From positions 9,588 through 73,587 of the forward strand of contig NZ_JAQQWS010000016.1 of NCBI RefSeq assembly GCF_028610675.1: DNA of 64,000 nt, written 5' to 3'. A program made the position numbers and the translations under genes. Positions within the stretch are counted from its first letter, which is position 1. Every line of letters begins with the position of its first letter. The notes under the pieces are model-generated. The model made no database searches and was not told where the DNA came from. It saw nothing but the letters and a program-made list of their open reading frames with translations. Below, piece by piece: positions 8,200 to 15,916 of this stretch. The stretch is from Alkalihalobacillus pseudalcaliphilus (GTDB lineage: Bacteria; Bacillota; Bacilli; Bacillales; Bacillaceae_D).

Positions 8200-8301
8200 A
8201 TGAAAACATCGAAATACGAAATACATCAAGCCCAGTGGCAGGATCTGATCAGGGAACAAAGTGCGAGTGATTTATTAAAGAAGGCCAGAGAGGCCACCTA
8301 A
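8200..8301 (+). pseudogene. Short remnant, possibly the start of an IS66-type orfA
   Basis: An ATG-led frame of 33 codons (MKTSKYEIHQAQWQDLIREQ...) stops just before the acetyltransferase gene's 3' end. The HQAQWQDLIREQSAS part resembles the opening of small IS66-family accessory proteins, after which the similarity breaks off. There is only a weak ribosome site. I regard it as a leftover of an insertion element rather than a working gene; the family assignment is tentative. Confidence 0.3.
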
Positions 8302-8311
8302 CTTATTAGCA

Positions 8312-8854
8312 TTATAATCCGAGTCTGGCACCTACTTCTGCATACTTTATATCTTTTTTTCTTTCTGCATTCCAATTATCCCCTGTTTGCCCGTCCCATA
8401 TCGCTCCTGTTTCAACGAAACCGACAGACGCAAACAACTTCCGGACGACTTCGTTTACCATCCAATATGATGTAGAAACTGCATCGGCTTTTCCTTGTGG
8501 AAATGACTTTATGTAATCAATAACTTTCACCATTGCTTGTTTGCCAAATCCTTTGCCTTGATGGTTTTTATCAATCATAAAGCGATTAAGTCCATAAGTA
8601 GATTTATCTCCATATTTTTCACATAAAAATGAACTCTCCGCTAATTTGTAAAATGCAATATCGACATATCCGATGACTTCATCATTGTTGCATATAGCGA
8701 AGATCATAGGAGGTTTTTCGTCGTTGAGTATCTTTACATAGGCTTTAGCCAAAGAATATATGCTGGGATCCACATTTCCTTTCTGCTCATCTGTCATGCT
8801 TAACTTCAACACTGCCTCAAAATTATCGTGGGTAATCTTTCTTAATTCAATCAT
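8312..8854 (-). CDS. GNAT-family N-acetyltransferase
   Basis: A 180-residue cytoplasmic acetyltransferase. The acetyl-CoA pyrophosphate-binding motif is clear at NHQGKGFGKQAM (QGKGFG, near residues 97-107), preceded by the beta-strand block GLNRFMID and followed by VRKLFASVGFVETG. The overall order resembles polyamine acetyltransferases of the BltD/PaiA kind, but the substrate cannot be read from sequence. It stands alone on the minus strand inside the accessory island, with a weak GGGAAG site before the ATG. The gene seems intact, unlike its surroundings. Confidence 0.88.
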   Translation of the reverse strand: MIELRKITHDNFEAVLKLSMTDEQKGNVDPSIYSLAKAYVKILNDEKPPMIFAICNNDEVIGYVDIAFYKLAESSFLCEKYGDKSTYGLNRFMIDKNHQGKGFGKQAMVKVIDYIKSFPQGKADAVSTSYWMVNEVVRKLFASVGFVETGAIWDGQTGDNWNAERKKDIKYAEVGARLGL

Positions 8855-9199
8855 TTTTCTTCCCTACTTTCTAACATGAAAATTTAAGGCCATTAACGTT
8901 ACTTACACAGGAGTACCGTGTACCAAATAAATCTAAATAAAGTATACACGAAATCCCCACCTAATAGCAGGTGGGGATTATTTTACGCTTACCAACGATG
9001 TACAACCCCCCTTATTCGGAATAGCACCCGTTGTTAGCGTCATAACGTCATTATGGAACTTACATAGATGTTTAGTGGGGTAAGTAGCAAAGCCATCGAG
9101 TGAATCGTATATGTTGTGGGGAAGCCCAATGAATTGAGGTTCGTTCAAAGCGTAATTTGCTTTCTATGTACCCTTTACGGGATTAAACATTAAAAAGAA
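8855..9199. other. Non-coding spacer with a strong hairpin
   Basis: No intact gene. Apart from the hairpin at 8952-8979, the section 8990-9200 contains GC-richer pieces and broken frames. I considered a mobile-element tail but could not identify one. Confidence 0.4.
8952..8979. repeat. Hairpin closely similar to the one at 7865-7894
   Basis: AATCCCCACCT / AGGTGGGGATT is a perfect 11-bp stem with a six-base loop. It shares the AATCCCCA...TGGGGATT design with the hairpin about 1.1 kb to the left. The acetyltransferase gene and the 33-codon remnant lie between the two. Confidence 0.6.
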
Positions 9200-9201
9200 C
9201 A

Positions 9202-9386
9202 ACCTTTCACGGACTAAGAGATACCCCGCATCATTCTTATTTGCCCAGAATATAGATTTTGCTTATGTATCAAAACGGTTAGGACACATAAATATTCAAA
9301 CCACACAAAAATACTATCTAGAATTAATGCCAGAAAAAAAGCATCAGCAAGATGCCGATGCTTTAAATCTGTTAAGTTCTTTGTGA
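9202..9386 (+). pseudogene. 3' remnant of a tyrosine recombinase (phage-type integrase) gene with a frameshift
   Basis: Codons from 9202 read TFHGLRDT, the start of the catalytic HxLRHTHAS box. A one-base loss near 9222-9227 then shifts the frame, and from 9228 the reading is ASFLFAQNIDFAYVSKRLGH, followed by INIQTTQKYY and LELMPEKK up to the TGA at 9384-9386. The LGH motif and the nucleophile tyrosine (QKYY) are therefore still present, while the first three quarters of the gene are gone. Integrases of this type come from Bacillus prophages and conjugative elements. The fragment ends 31 bases before the rpsI terminator, marking an old integration next to the ribosomal operon. Confidence 0.85.
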
Positions 9387-9416
9387 GGTTCAAGCTGATT
9401 TGCGCCAAAATGAACC

Positions 9417-9452
9417 AAAAAACCCTCCTCGCTCCACAAGAGCAAAGAGGGT
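9417..9452 (-). terminator. Terminator of the rplM-rpsI operon
   Basis: Arms ACCCTC (9422-9427) and GAGGGT (9447-9452) with an inner GCTC/GAGC pair form a stem-loop. On the minus strand it is followed by six T. It starts 22 bases after the rpsI stop. Confidence 0.9.
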
Positions 9453-9474
9453 AAACATTGATATACCAAGTATA

Positions 9475-9867
9475 TTAACGTTTTGAGAACTGAGGTGCAC
9501 GACGTGCTGCTTTAAGACCGTATTTTTTACGTTCTTTCATACGTGCATCACGAGTTAAGAATCCAGCCGTCTTTAATGAAGGACGGTTGTCTGGGTCAAC
9601 TGTTAATAGAGCACGTGCAACACCGTGACGGATAGCACCAGCTTGACCAGTGTAACCTCCACCGTTAACGTTTACGTGAACGTCATATTGACCTTCAACG
9701 CCAGTTTCTACTAAAGGTTGCTTAACGATAAGCTTTAATGTTTCAAGGTTAAAATATTCATCCATTTCGCGGCCGTTGATAACAACGCGGCCATCACCAG
9801 GTAATAGGCGTACACGAGCAACAGAGTGCTTACGACGACCAGTACCGTAATATTGTACTTGTGCCAA
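9475..9867 (-). CDS. rpsI: 30S ribosomal protein S9
   Basis: A 130-residue small-subunit head protein whose C-terminal tail reaches the P-site tRNA. The conserved opening YYGTGRRKHSVARVRL and the block GGGYTGQAGAIRHGVARAL are complete. The tail ARRAPQFSKR ends in the invariant Lys-Arg. It follows rplM by 20 bases and is the last gene of the two-gene operon, ahead of a strong terminator. The ORF is full length for the family. Confidence 0.99.
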   Translation of the reverse strand: MAQVQYYGTGRRKHSVARVRLLPGDGRVVINGREMDEYFNLETLKLIVKQPLVETGVEGQYDVHVNVNGGGYTGQAGAIRHGVARALLTVDPDNRPSLKTAGFLTRDARMKERKKYGLKAARRAPQFSKR

Positions 9868-9887
9868 AATAATACCCTCCCTATCTA

Positions 9888-10325
9888 TTAACCACGAAGT
9901 TCGTAAGCTTCTGGTTTTTGAGCTTGATGTTTGTGTTCGCTACCAGCATATACATGTAGTTTCATGCCTTGCTTACGACCTAACGTGTTCTTTGGTAGCA
10001 TTCCTTTGATTGCAAGTTCTAACATACGCTCAGGCTTGTTAGCACGCATGTCTCCTGCCGTTGTTTGTTTTAAACCACCTGGGTGATTAGAGTGACGGTA
10101 GTAAATTTTGTCTTGTAATTTATTACCTGTTAACTCAATTTTCTCTGCATTGATGATAATAACGAAATCACCAGTGTCTACATGTGGCGTGAATGTTGGT
10201 TTGTGCTTACCACGAAGGATTGAAGCAACCTCAGATGCTAAACGACCAAGAGTTTGGCCAGCTGCATCAACAACATACCACTTACGATCAACTTCATTTG
10301 GCTTTGCCATATATGTTGTACGCAT
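9888..10325 (-). CDS. rplM: 50S ribosomal protein L13
   Basis: A 145-residue early-assembly protein of the large subunit. It has the family blocks RKWYVVDAAGQTLGRLASEVA, HVDTGDFVIIINAEKI and AIKGMLPKNTLGR. The length and the MRTTYMAKP opening match B. subtilis L13. A TAGGAGG site lies 8 bases before the ATG. It is the first gene of the rplM-rpsI operon, with its own promoter and a 110-base leader that may be the L13 autoregulatory leader. The two genes are co-transcribed in all Bacilli I know of. Confidence 0.99.
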   Translation of the reverse strand: MRTTYMAKPNEVDRKWYVVDAAGQTLGRLASEVASILRGKHKPTFTPHVDTGDFVIIINAEKIELTGNKLQDKIYYRHSNHPGGLKQTTAGDMRANKPERMLELAIKGMLPKNTLGRKQGMKLHVYAGSEHKHQAQKPEAYELRG

Positions 10326-10435
10326 GAATTATACCTCCTAAAAACGCTCGCGTTCATTTTTCATTTTATTTTACTTACACCATTGTCTATTGTAACATTC
10401 CGTAACCCGGGGCTAGTGGGTTTTAGAATTACCAT
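10326..10435 (-). promoter_or_regulatory. rplM leader, candidate L13 autoregulatory element
   Basis: The roughly 110-base 5' untranslated region between the promoter and rplM is G+C-richer than usual and can fold locally (for example around GGGTTTTAGAATTACC). Firmicutes carry a known L13 leader at this place. I infer this by position; the exact consensus was not verified. Confidence 0.45.
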
Positions 10436-10440
10436 CTAAC

Positions 10441-10469
10441 ATCATATAATATCTAGAACCCAATGTCAA
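10441..10469 (-). promoter_or_regulatory. Sigma-A promoter of rplM-rpsI
   Basis: Read on the minus strand, a perfect TTGACA (10469-10464) and TATGAT (10446-10441) are separated by 17 bases. Confidence 0.88.
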
Positions 10470-10535
10470 CAACTTGTTACACGCGGGTTCGTTGTTTTTA
10501 ACTGTTAATTTCTTCATTTTCAAAATAAAACTTCA

Positions 10536-10554
10536 AGCCGTACAAAAAACGGCT
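10536..10554 (-). terminator. Weak terminator after truA
   Basis: AGCCGT / ACGGCT arms with a seven-base loop lie directly after the truA stop, followed after five bases by TTTTATTTT on the minus strand. Confidence 0.55.
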
Positions 10555-10556
10555 GT

Positions 10557-11315
10557 TCATCCCTTAAAAATGGCTGGTTCATAGTTGACTCGATACAAAT
10601 ACAGACCATGACCAGGTGCTGTCTTACCGGCCTTTGTGCGGTCCATCCCGTCGATGATTTCTTTCAGTTCTTTAGGCTCTCTTTTGCCTTGTCCAACCTC
10701 GACTAACGTACCTACGATAATTCGAACCATATTGTATAAAAAACCGTTTCCTTCTACCTTAAATAGCAGTTCATCACCTACGTGAACGAACTCCACCATC
10801 GTTACGGTCCTCACCTTATCGACAACACTCGTATTAGAAGCACAAAAGGCACTAAAGTCATGCTCTCCTACGATGTGTAGAGCCGCTTCCTTCATAGCGG
10901 CGATATTTAGGTCTGTAGGGATATGATACGTATACTTTCTTCTAAATACATCGCCCTCAGCCCCTAAGAGCATACGATAATGATATTGCTTGGACACAGC
11001 TGAATAACGAGCATGGAAATCAGTCGCGACCTCTGTGGCCTTTCTCACTCGAACATCAGCTGGTAATAAGGCATTTAATGCTTTTTTCCAACGTTCATCG
11101 GTTAGCTGTAAGCTCGAATCAAAGTGAAAGACCTGACCGATTGCATGGACTCCTGCATCGGTCCGACCCGATGAATGCACGCGTTGCTCAAAACCCTTAT
11201 GAATTTTTTTTAAAGCTGTTTCGAGCTCTAGTTGCACAGTCCTTTTTCCTGGCTGTACTTGATAGCCAGCAAAACCAGTCCCGTCATAAGATATCTCACA
11301 TGCCCATTTCTTCAT
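10557..11315 (-). CDS. truA: tRNA pseudouridine(38-40) synthase
   Basis: Converts uridines 38, 39 and 40 in the anticodon arm of many tRNAs to pseudouridine. The 252-residue protein has the catalytic block SSGRTDAGVHA with nucleophilic Asp53, the N-terminal ISYDGTGFAGYQ strand and the C-terminal FLYNMVRIIVGTLVEVG motif. It follows ecfT by 12 bases and ends the truA-ecf gene group, as in other Bacilli. An AGGAGAG site precedes the ATG. All residues expected for activity are present. Confidence 0.98.
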   Translation of the reverse strand: MKKWACEISYDGTGFAGYQVQPGKRTVQLELETALKKIHKGFEQRVHSSGRTDAGVHAIGQVFHFDSSLQLTDERWKKALNALLPADVRVRKATEVATDFHARYSAVSKQYHYRMLLGAEGDVFRRKYTYHIPTDLNIAAMKEAALHIVGEHDFSAFCASNTSVVDKVRTVTMVEFVHVGDELLFKVEGNGFLYNMVRIIVGTLVEVGQGKREPKELKEIIDGMDRTKAGKTAPGHGLYLYRVNYEPAIFKG

Positions 11316-11327
11316 TTCACTCTCTCC

Positions 11328-12128
11328 TTACAGACTCCTCAATACAATCATAACGACACCTAAAGTTAGACAACTGAATACGGCGATCGTATCCATAAGC
11401 CCCCACTGAAGCTTTCTCAGCCTCGTCCGTCCCTCGCCACCTTGATACCCTCTCGCTTCCATAGCTAAGGCAAGCTCCTCGGCCCTTTTAAAAGCACTCA
11501 TAAATAAAGGAATTAATAAGGGCAACAAGGCTTTCATTCGGTCTCTCCAAGGTCCTGAACTAAAGTCAACACCACGGGCCATTTGAGCTTTTAAAATCTT
11601 TTCTGTTTCTTGTAAAAAAGTAGGGATGAATCGTAAGGCAATTGAGACCATGAGGGCGAACTCATGCGTCGGCACTTTTAACTTTTTCAAAGGCTTTAAT
11701 AGGCTCTCTAAGCCATTAGTCAAATCAACTGGGCTTGTTGTTAACGTCACCAGAGAAGTAATCGCAATAATCGAGATTAAGCGCATCGATAGAAATACAC
11801 CTTGATTAAATCCTTGTTCATGAATCGAAATTGGACCAAGCTGGACCCATACCTGTCCTCCCTTTGTCATAAAAAGATGTAAAAGGAAGGTAAAAACGAC
11901 CAAAATAAAAATCGGCCGCATCCCTTTATACAGAAAATAAAAGGGTACTTGCGATAACCACATTATAAAAATCGTGACAACAACAAATAATAAAAGCGCA
12001 TACCAATTCGATGCGATAAAAACGATCAACATCAGCATAAACGCTGCGACCATTTTCGAGCGAGGGTCAAGCTGGTGTAACGACGATTGCCCTGGCACGT
12101 ATTGGCCAATAATCACATTCTGAAACAT
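11328..12128 (-). CDS. ecfT: Energy-coupling factor transporter transmembrane protein
   Basis: The membrane scaffold of the ECF vitamin-uptake transporter. It joins the two ATPases to interchangeable substrate-binding S-components encoded elsewhere. The 266-residue protein has an N-terminal hydrophobic block (about residues 25-75), further membrane helices near 100-145 and one at the very C-terminus. The two coupling motifs Ala-Arg-Gly, in KAQMARGVDF and AMEARGYQGG, are both present and contact the ATPases. Its ATG overlaps the ecfA2 stop codon (TAATG), which implies translational coupling. Confidence 0.97.
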   Translation of the reverse strand: MFQNVIIGQYVPGQSSLHQLDPRSKMVAAFMLMLIVFIASNWYALLLFVVVTIFIMWLSQVPFYFLYKGMRPIFILVVFTFLLHLFMTKGGQVWVQLGPISIHEQGFNQGVFLSMRLISIIAITSLVTLTTSPVDLTNGLESLLKPLKKLKVPTHEFALMVSIALRFIPTFLQETEKILKAQMARGVDFSSGPWRDRMKALLPLLIPLFMSAFKRAEELALAMEARGYQGGEGRTRLRKLQWGLMDTIAVFSCLTLGVVMIVLRSL

Positions 12129-12997
12129 TAGCTTTTCTCCCTTTTTCGAAGATGGTTGCTTATATAGGTAGCCAGACCGTCGATGTCAAAATACAACTCT
12201 TTCTCTTGTAGCTGAAATCTTTTATTAAAGGCTCTTAAAAAGGCGAGTTCATCAGGTTCTGCTAAGCCAAATCCTTCTAGCAATTCCTTTTTGGAAAAAA
12301 CTTCTTCCTTTGTACCACTTAGTTTTATTGAGCCTTGATCCATCACAATAAGGTAATCTGCATATTCCGCCGCAACCTCCATTTGATGTGTGACCAAAAT
12401 CGTCGTTGTGCCGAAGGATTGATGATACTGATAAAAGAGTTCTAGCATCTCTTTTTGGCCGAGTGGATCTAGCCCTGCTGTTGGTTCATCAAGGACAAGT
12501 ACTTCTGGTTTGCTAATTAATACAGATGCGATGGCAACACGACGCATTTGACCACCACTTAGCTGAAAGGGCGATGTCTGTAACATATCCGTGGTTAGAC
12601 CTACTCTTGGCAGTAGCTCCTCTAATCTCCTTTTGATTTCAGCCTCTTCCACGCCAAAATTACGAGGGCCAAACATGATATCCTTTTCTACCGTTTCTTC
12701 AAATAGCTGATGCTCGGGATATTGAAAAACAAGTCCAACCTTCTCCCTTAGCTCTCGCATCGATGGATACTTTTTCCCTGCTTCTAATACATAGGGTCCA
12801 ATCTGAATCTTCCCTTTGGAAGGTTTGAGTAATCCGTTTAAATGTTGGATAAGAGTCGATTTCCCAGAACCCGTATGACCGATTATTGCCGTGAAACGAC
12901 CCTTCGGAATATGTATCGTCACATTTTCTAGAGCCTTTTTTTCAAAAGGAGTCTTAGTCATATACGTATGTTCTACGTCTGTGAATGTAATGTCCAT
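12128..12997 (-). CDS. ecfA2: Energy-coupling factor ATPase 2
   Basis: One of two ABC ATPases that drive the ECF transporter. In the 289-residue protein the Walker A motif GHTGSGKS is at residues 40-47. The Q-loop is in LVFQYPEHQLF, the signature in FQLSGGQMRRVAIA, and Walker B in VLVLDEPTAGLDP, followed by the switch His in VTHQME. All catalytic residues are intact. Its start overlaps the end of ecfA1 by 25 bases and its stop overlaps ecfT, so the three genes form a tightly coupled unit. Confidence 0.97.
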   Translation of the reverse strand: MDITFTDVEHTYMTKTPFEKKALENVTIHIPKGRFTAIIGHTGSGKSTLIQHLNGLLKPSKGKIQIGPYVLEAGKKYPSMRELREKVGLVFQYPEHQLFEETVEKDIMFGPRNFGVEEAEIKRRLEELLPRVGLTTDMLQTSPFQLSGGQMRRVAIASVLISKPEVLVLDEPTAGLDPLGQKEMLELFYQYHQSFGTTTILVTHQMEVAAEYADYLIVMDQGSIKLSGTKEEVFSKKELLEGFGLAEPDELAFLRAFNKRFQLQEKELYFDIDGLATYISNHLRKREKS

Positions 12998-13809
12998 AGC
13001 TCCTCCAATACATCATCCTCTGACTCATGCGTAGCTGATAATGGAATACCTTGCTCAATTAGCTTCTTTTGAACAGCAAGTACAAAAGGGATTTGCAAAC
13101 CGGCTCGTTGCAGTAAGTCCTGATTATTAAAGATATCGATAGGTTTGTTATCTGCAATTATCTGACCTCTCTCAAGTACAAGTAAACGATCAGCCTGCCA
13201 AGCTTCCTCCATATCATGAGTAATCGAAATAATCGTGATTCCACGAGATTTTAATAGCTCCATAATCTTTCTTACTTCTTTACGACCGCTCGGGTCTAAC
13301 ATCGAGGTAGACTCATCAAAAACCAGCACATCTGGCTCAAGTACGAGTACCCCACAAATAGCTACTCTTTGTTTTTGACCTCCAGAAAGACGATGAGGCT
13401 CGCGGTCTAACAAGTCTTTAATCCCAATCAGTTCAGCATAAAAATCAATTTGCTTAAGCATCTCTTCACGTTGTACCCCCTGATTTTCTAAACCAAAGGC
13501 GATATCGTCACGTACATTCGTTGCAACAAATTGATGCTCTGGATTCTGAAAGACCATTCCAACCCTTAAACGGATCTCTCTTAAGTTACTCTCTTTGTTT
13601 GTAGGAAGGCTTCTAACATAGACGGTTCCACTTGAAGGTTGCACTAAGCCGTTCATTAACTTACCGATCGTTGACTTACCCGATCCATTTCGACCGACTA
13701 TACTGAGCCATTGGCTTTTCGGTACAGAGAATTGAATATCACTTACTGCTTCTACATCACTTTCTAGATAACGATATGTGACGTTTTCAAATATGATTAG
13801 TTCATCCAC
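12973..13809 (-). CDS. ecfA1: Energy-coupling factor ATPase 1
   Basis: The first ATPase of the ECF module, 278 residues. Walker A is GRNGSGKS, the Q-loop MVFQNPEHQFVA, the signature HRLSGGQKQRVAI and Walker B VLVFDESTSMLDP. In EcfA1 the catalytic position after Walker B is Glu, and here the DES stretch keeps it. It forms a heterodimer with EcfA2. It is the first gene of the ecfA1-ecfA2-ecfT-truA unit and lies 132 bases after rplQ, with a strong hairpin in between. The frame overlaps ecfA2 by 25 bases. Confidence 0.97.
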   Translation of the reverse strand: MDELIIFENVTYRYLESDVEAVSDIQFSVPKSQWLSIVGRNGSGKSTIGKLMNGLVQPSSGTVYVRSLPTNKESNLREIRLRVGMVFQNPEHQFVATNVRDDIAFGLENQGVQREEMLKQIDFYAELIGIKDLLDREPHRLSGGQKQRVAICGVLVLEPDVLVFDESTSMLDPSGRKEVRKIMELLKSRGITIISITHDMEEAWQADRLLVLERGQIIADNKPIDIFNNQDLLQRAGLQIPFVLAVQKKLIEQGIPLSATHESEDDVLEELWTLHSQT

Positions 13810-13850
13810 AAGTTATTTCCTCCTACCTTACTCTCCTCTACTCTGAAAGC

Positions 13851-13902
13851 AAAAAAGGGCTCCACAGTAAAAGAGGCATAAGTCTCCATTCTGTCGTGCC
13901 CT
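13851..13902 (-). terminator. Terminator after rplQ (or attenuator before ecfA1)
   Basis: AGGGC ... GCCCT arms (13856-13860 / 13898-13902) plus an inner CAG/CTG pair close a long stem-loop. On the minus strand it is followed by six T. It could end the alpha operon, with read-through supplying ecfA1. Confidence 0.7.
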
Positions 13903-13941
13903 AATCTATACAATCAGAGAGAGCCGTCTAACGTAACAACG

Positions 13942-14304
13942 TTAAACAAGCTCAATAATTACCATTGGAGCACCGTCTCCGCGACGAGGTCCAATTTTTA
14001 AAATACGAGTGTATCCACCTTGACGCTCTTCATAACGCGTAGCGATATCAGAGAAAAGCTTCTGGATAGCGTCTTGGTTAGACTCTTCATCTGCCACTTC
14101 GCGACGGATGAATGCTGCCGCTTGACGACGAGCGTGTAAGTCACCACGTTTTCCAAGAGTGATCATTTTCTCAACGATTGAACGAAGCTCTTTCGCTTTC
14201 GCTTCAGTCGTTTCGATACGCTCATTAATGATAAGGTCTGTAGCTAAATCACGGAAAAGTGCTTTACGCTGTGAACTCGTACGACCTAATTTTGCGTATG
14301 CCAT
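13942..14304 (-). CDS. rplQ: 50S ribosomal protein L17
   Basis: A 120-residue protein at the rim of the exit tunnel of the large subunit. It opens MAYAKLGRTSSQRKALFRDL and carries the conserved RIETTEAKAKELRSIVEKMI helix and the C-terminal GGYTRILKIGPRRGDGAPM. It closes the rpsM-rpsK-rpoA-rplQ (alpha) operon, 88 bases after rpoA. Length and sequence are normal for Bacillus. Confidence 0.99.
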   Translation of the reverse strand: MAYAKLGRTSSQRKALFRDLATDLIINERIETTEAKAKELRSIVEKMITLGKRGDLHARRQAAAFIRREVADEESNQDAIQKLFSDIATRYEERQGGYTRILKIGPRRGDGAPMVIIELV

Positions 14305-14392
14305 AGTTCGTTTTCCCTCCCTTTATCAATACTTTTCCCTAAGTAAGGGCAAGTATAAAACATTCATGATGTAAACTCTAAGCTTCCTACAA

Positions 14393-15337
14393 TTAATCTT
14401 CTTTACGAAGACCTAGACCTAGCTCACCAAGCTTCTCTTGAACTTCCTCAAGTGATTTACGTCCAAGATTACGTACTTTCATCATGTCTTCTTCTGTTTT
14501 TTGAGTCAGCTCTTGTACAGTGTTAATACCTGCACGTTTTAAACAGTTATAAGAACGAACAGATAAGTCAAGCTCTTCGATCGTCATCTCAAGAACTTTT
14601 TCTTTCTGGTCTTCTTCTTTTTCAACCATGATTTCCGCATTTTGTGCTTGGTCCGTTAAACCGACGAAGATGTTAAGGTGTTCAGTAAGAATTTTCGCAC
14701 CTAAAGAAACAGCTTCTTCAGGACGAATACTTCCATCTGTCCACACATCAAGAGTAAGTTTGTCATAATTCGTCACTTGACCGACACGAGTATTTTCTAC
14801 TTGATAATTCACACGAGAAACTGGTGTGTAAATTGAATCGATCGGTAGAACACCAATTGCTTGATCTTCTGATTTATTACCTTCAGCCAACACATAACCA
14901 CGACCACGCTTAGCCGTTAAACGCATGCGAAGATTAGCACCTTTTGCTAACGTAGCAATATACAAGTCTGGATTTAACACTTCAACATCACTGTCATGAG
15001 TTAAATCAGCTGCGGTTACTTTGCCTTCACCTTGTACATCAATTTCCATCGTTTTTTCTTCATCAGAGTAAATCTTAAGTGCTAGTTTTTTCAAGTTCAA
15101 AATAATCGTTGTTACATCTTCTACAACACCTTCAATTGTAGAGAACTCATGTAAAACACCATCAATTTGAACTGAAGTAATCGCAGCACCAGGTAGTGAT
15201 GAGAGAAGAATACGACGTAAGGAGTTTCCTAGAGTAGTACCATAACCACGTTCTAGTGGCTCTACTACAAATTTACCGTACTTTGCGTCTTCACTAACTT
15301 CAACCGTTTCAATAATTGGCTTTTCAATTTCAATCAT
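14393..15337 (-). CDS. rpoA: DNA-directed RNA polymerase alpha subunit
   Basis: A 314-residue subunit that nucleates polymerase assembly and contacts UP elements and activators. The N-terminal domain (about 1-228) has the dimerisation block EPLERGYGTTLGNSLRRILL. A flexible linker rich in Glu/Lys follows near 230-245. The C-terminal domain has two helix-hairpin-helix motifs (LDLSVRSYNCLKRAGI and RNLGRKSLEEVQEKL). The gene lies 165 bases after rpsK, a gap with secondary structure but no clear promoter. An AAGGAGGG site precedes the start. Confidence 0.99.
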   Translation of the reverse strand: MIEIEKPIIETVEVSEDAKYGKFVVEPLERGYGTTLGNSLRRILLSSLPGAAITSVQIDGVLHEFSTIEGVVEDVTTIILNLKKLALKIYSDEEKTMEIDVQGEGKVTAADLTHDSDVEVLNPDLYIATLAKGANLRMRLTAKRGRGYVLAEGNKSEDQAIGVLPIDSIYTPVSRVNYQVENTRVGQVTNYDKLTLDVWTDGSIRPEEAVSLGAKILTEHLNIFVGLTDQAQNAEIMVEKEEDQKEKVLEMTIEELDLSVRSYNCLKRAGINTVQELTQKTEEDMMKVRNLGRKSLEEVQEKLGELGLGLRKED

Positions 15338-15502
15338 TAAACAAACCCTCCTTCAAAACGTCGAACTCCGGTAGACTGTTAGGAAAGCCTAACCGGATAT
15401 CCTATTAGGCAGTTCCCAACCGTTTGACCATTCTTGTCAACTGGATTTTCCGTCTTATCCATTATTGACACATTTGGGAAATCTATACAATGATTGATTC
15501 CG
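15338..15502 (-). other. rpsK-rpoA gap with local hairpin
   Basis: On the minus strand TTAGG-CTTT-CCTAA, flanked by CCGG on both sides, can form a stem-loop, and a TTGACA occurs without a matching -10. The gap is longer than others in this cluster. I do not see a complete promoter. Confidence 0.35.
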
Positions 15503-15895
15503 TTACACTCTACGACGTTTTGGCGGACGGCAGCCGTTGTGTGGAACTGGAGTCACATCTTTGATCATGTTGACTTCTAGTCCTACAGCTTGTAATGAAC
15601 GAATCGCAGCTTCACGACCTGCACCAGGACCTTTTACAGATACTTCGATTGATTTCATGCCATTTTCCATTGCTGTTTTTGCAGCAGCTTCAGCAGCCAT
15701 TTGAGCTGCGAATGGAGTAGACTTACGAGAACCTTTGAAGCCTAAATTTCCAGCACTTGCCCATGAAATTGCATTTCCGTGCACATCAGTTATCGTCACA
15801 ATCGTATTGTTAAATGTTGAACGGATATGCGCAATACCTGACTCAACATTCTTACGTTGACGACGCTTTGGACGAGTATTCGTTTTCTTAGCCAT
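15503..15895 (-). CDS. rpsK: 30S ribosomal protein S11
   Basis: A 130-residue protein of the platform, near the mRNA exit and the Shine-Dalgarno helix. Conserved blocks are GIAHIRSTFNNTIVTITD, GFKGSRKSTPFAAQ and the C-terminal DVTPVPHNGCRPPKRRRV. It follows rpsM with a 21-base gap containing a good ribosome site. Full length and unremarkable for Bacillus. Confidence 0.99.
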   Translation of the reverse strand: MAKKTNTRPKRRQRKNVESGIAHIRSTFNNTIVTITDVHGNAISWASAGNLGFKGSRKSTPFAAQMAAEAAAKTAMENGMKSIEVSVKGPGAGREAAIRSLQAVGLEVNMIKDVTPVPHNGCRPPKRRRV

Positions 15896-15916
15896 TGCTT
15901 AGATGACCTCCTTTAC

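Noticed and set aside
8990..9200. Possible tail of an IS200/IS605 element or a group II intron piece
   Set aside because: The nearby hairpin is suggestive, but I could not match any protein or intron domain, so no call is made.
9214..9408. Minus-strand open frame of 64 codons
   Set aside because: It is antisense to the integrase remnant, whose plus-strand reading shows clear family motifs.
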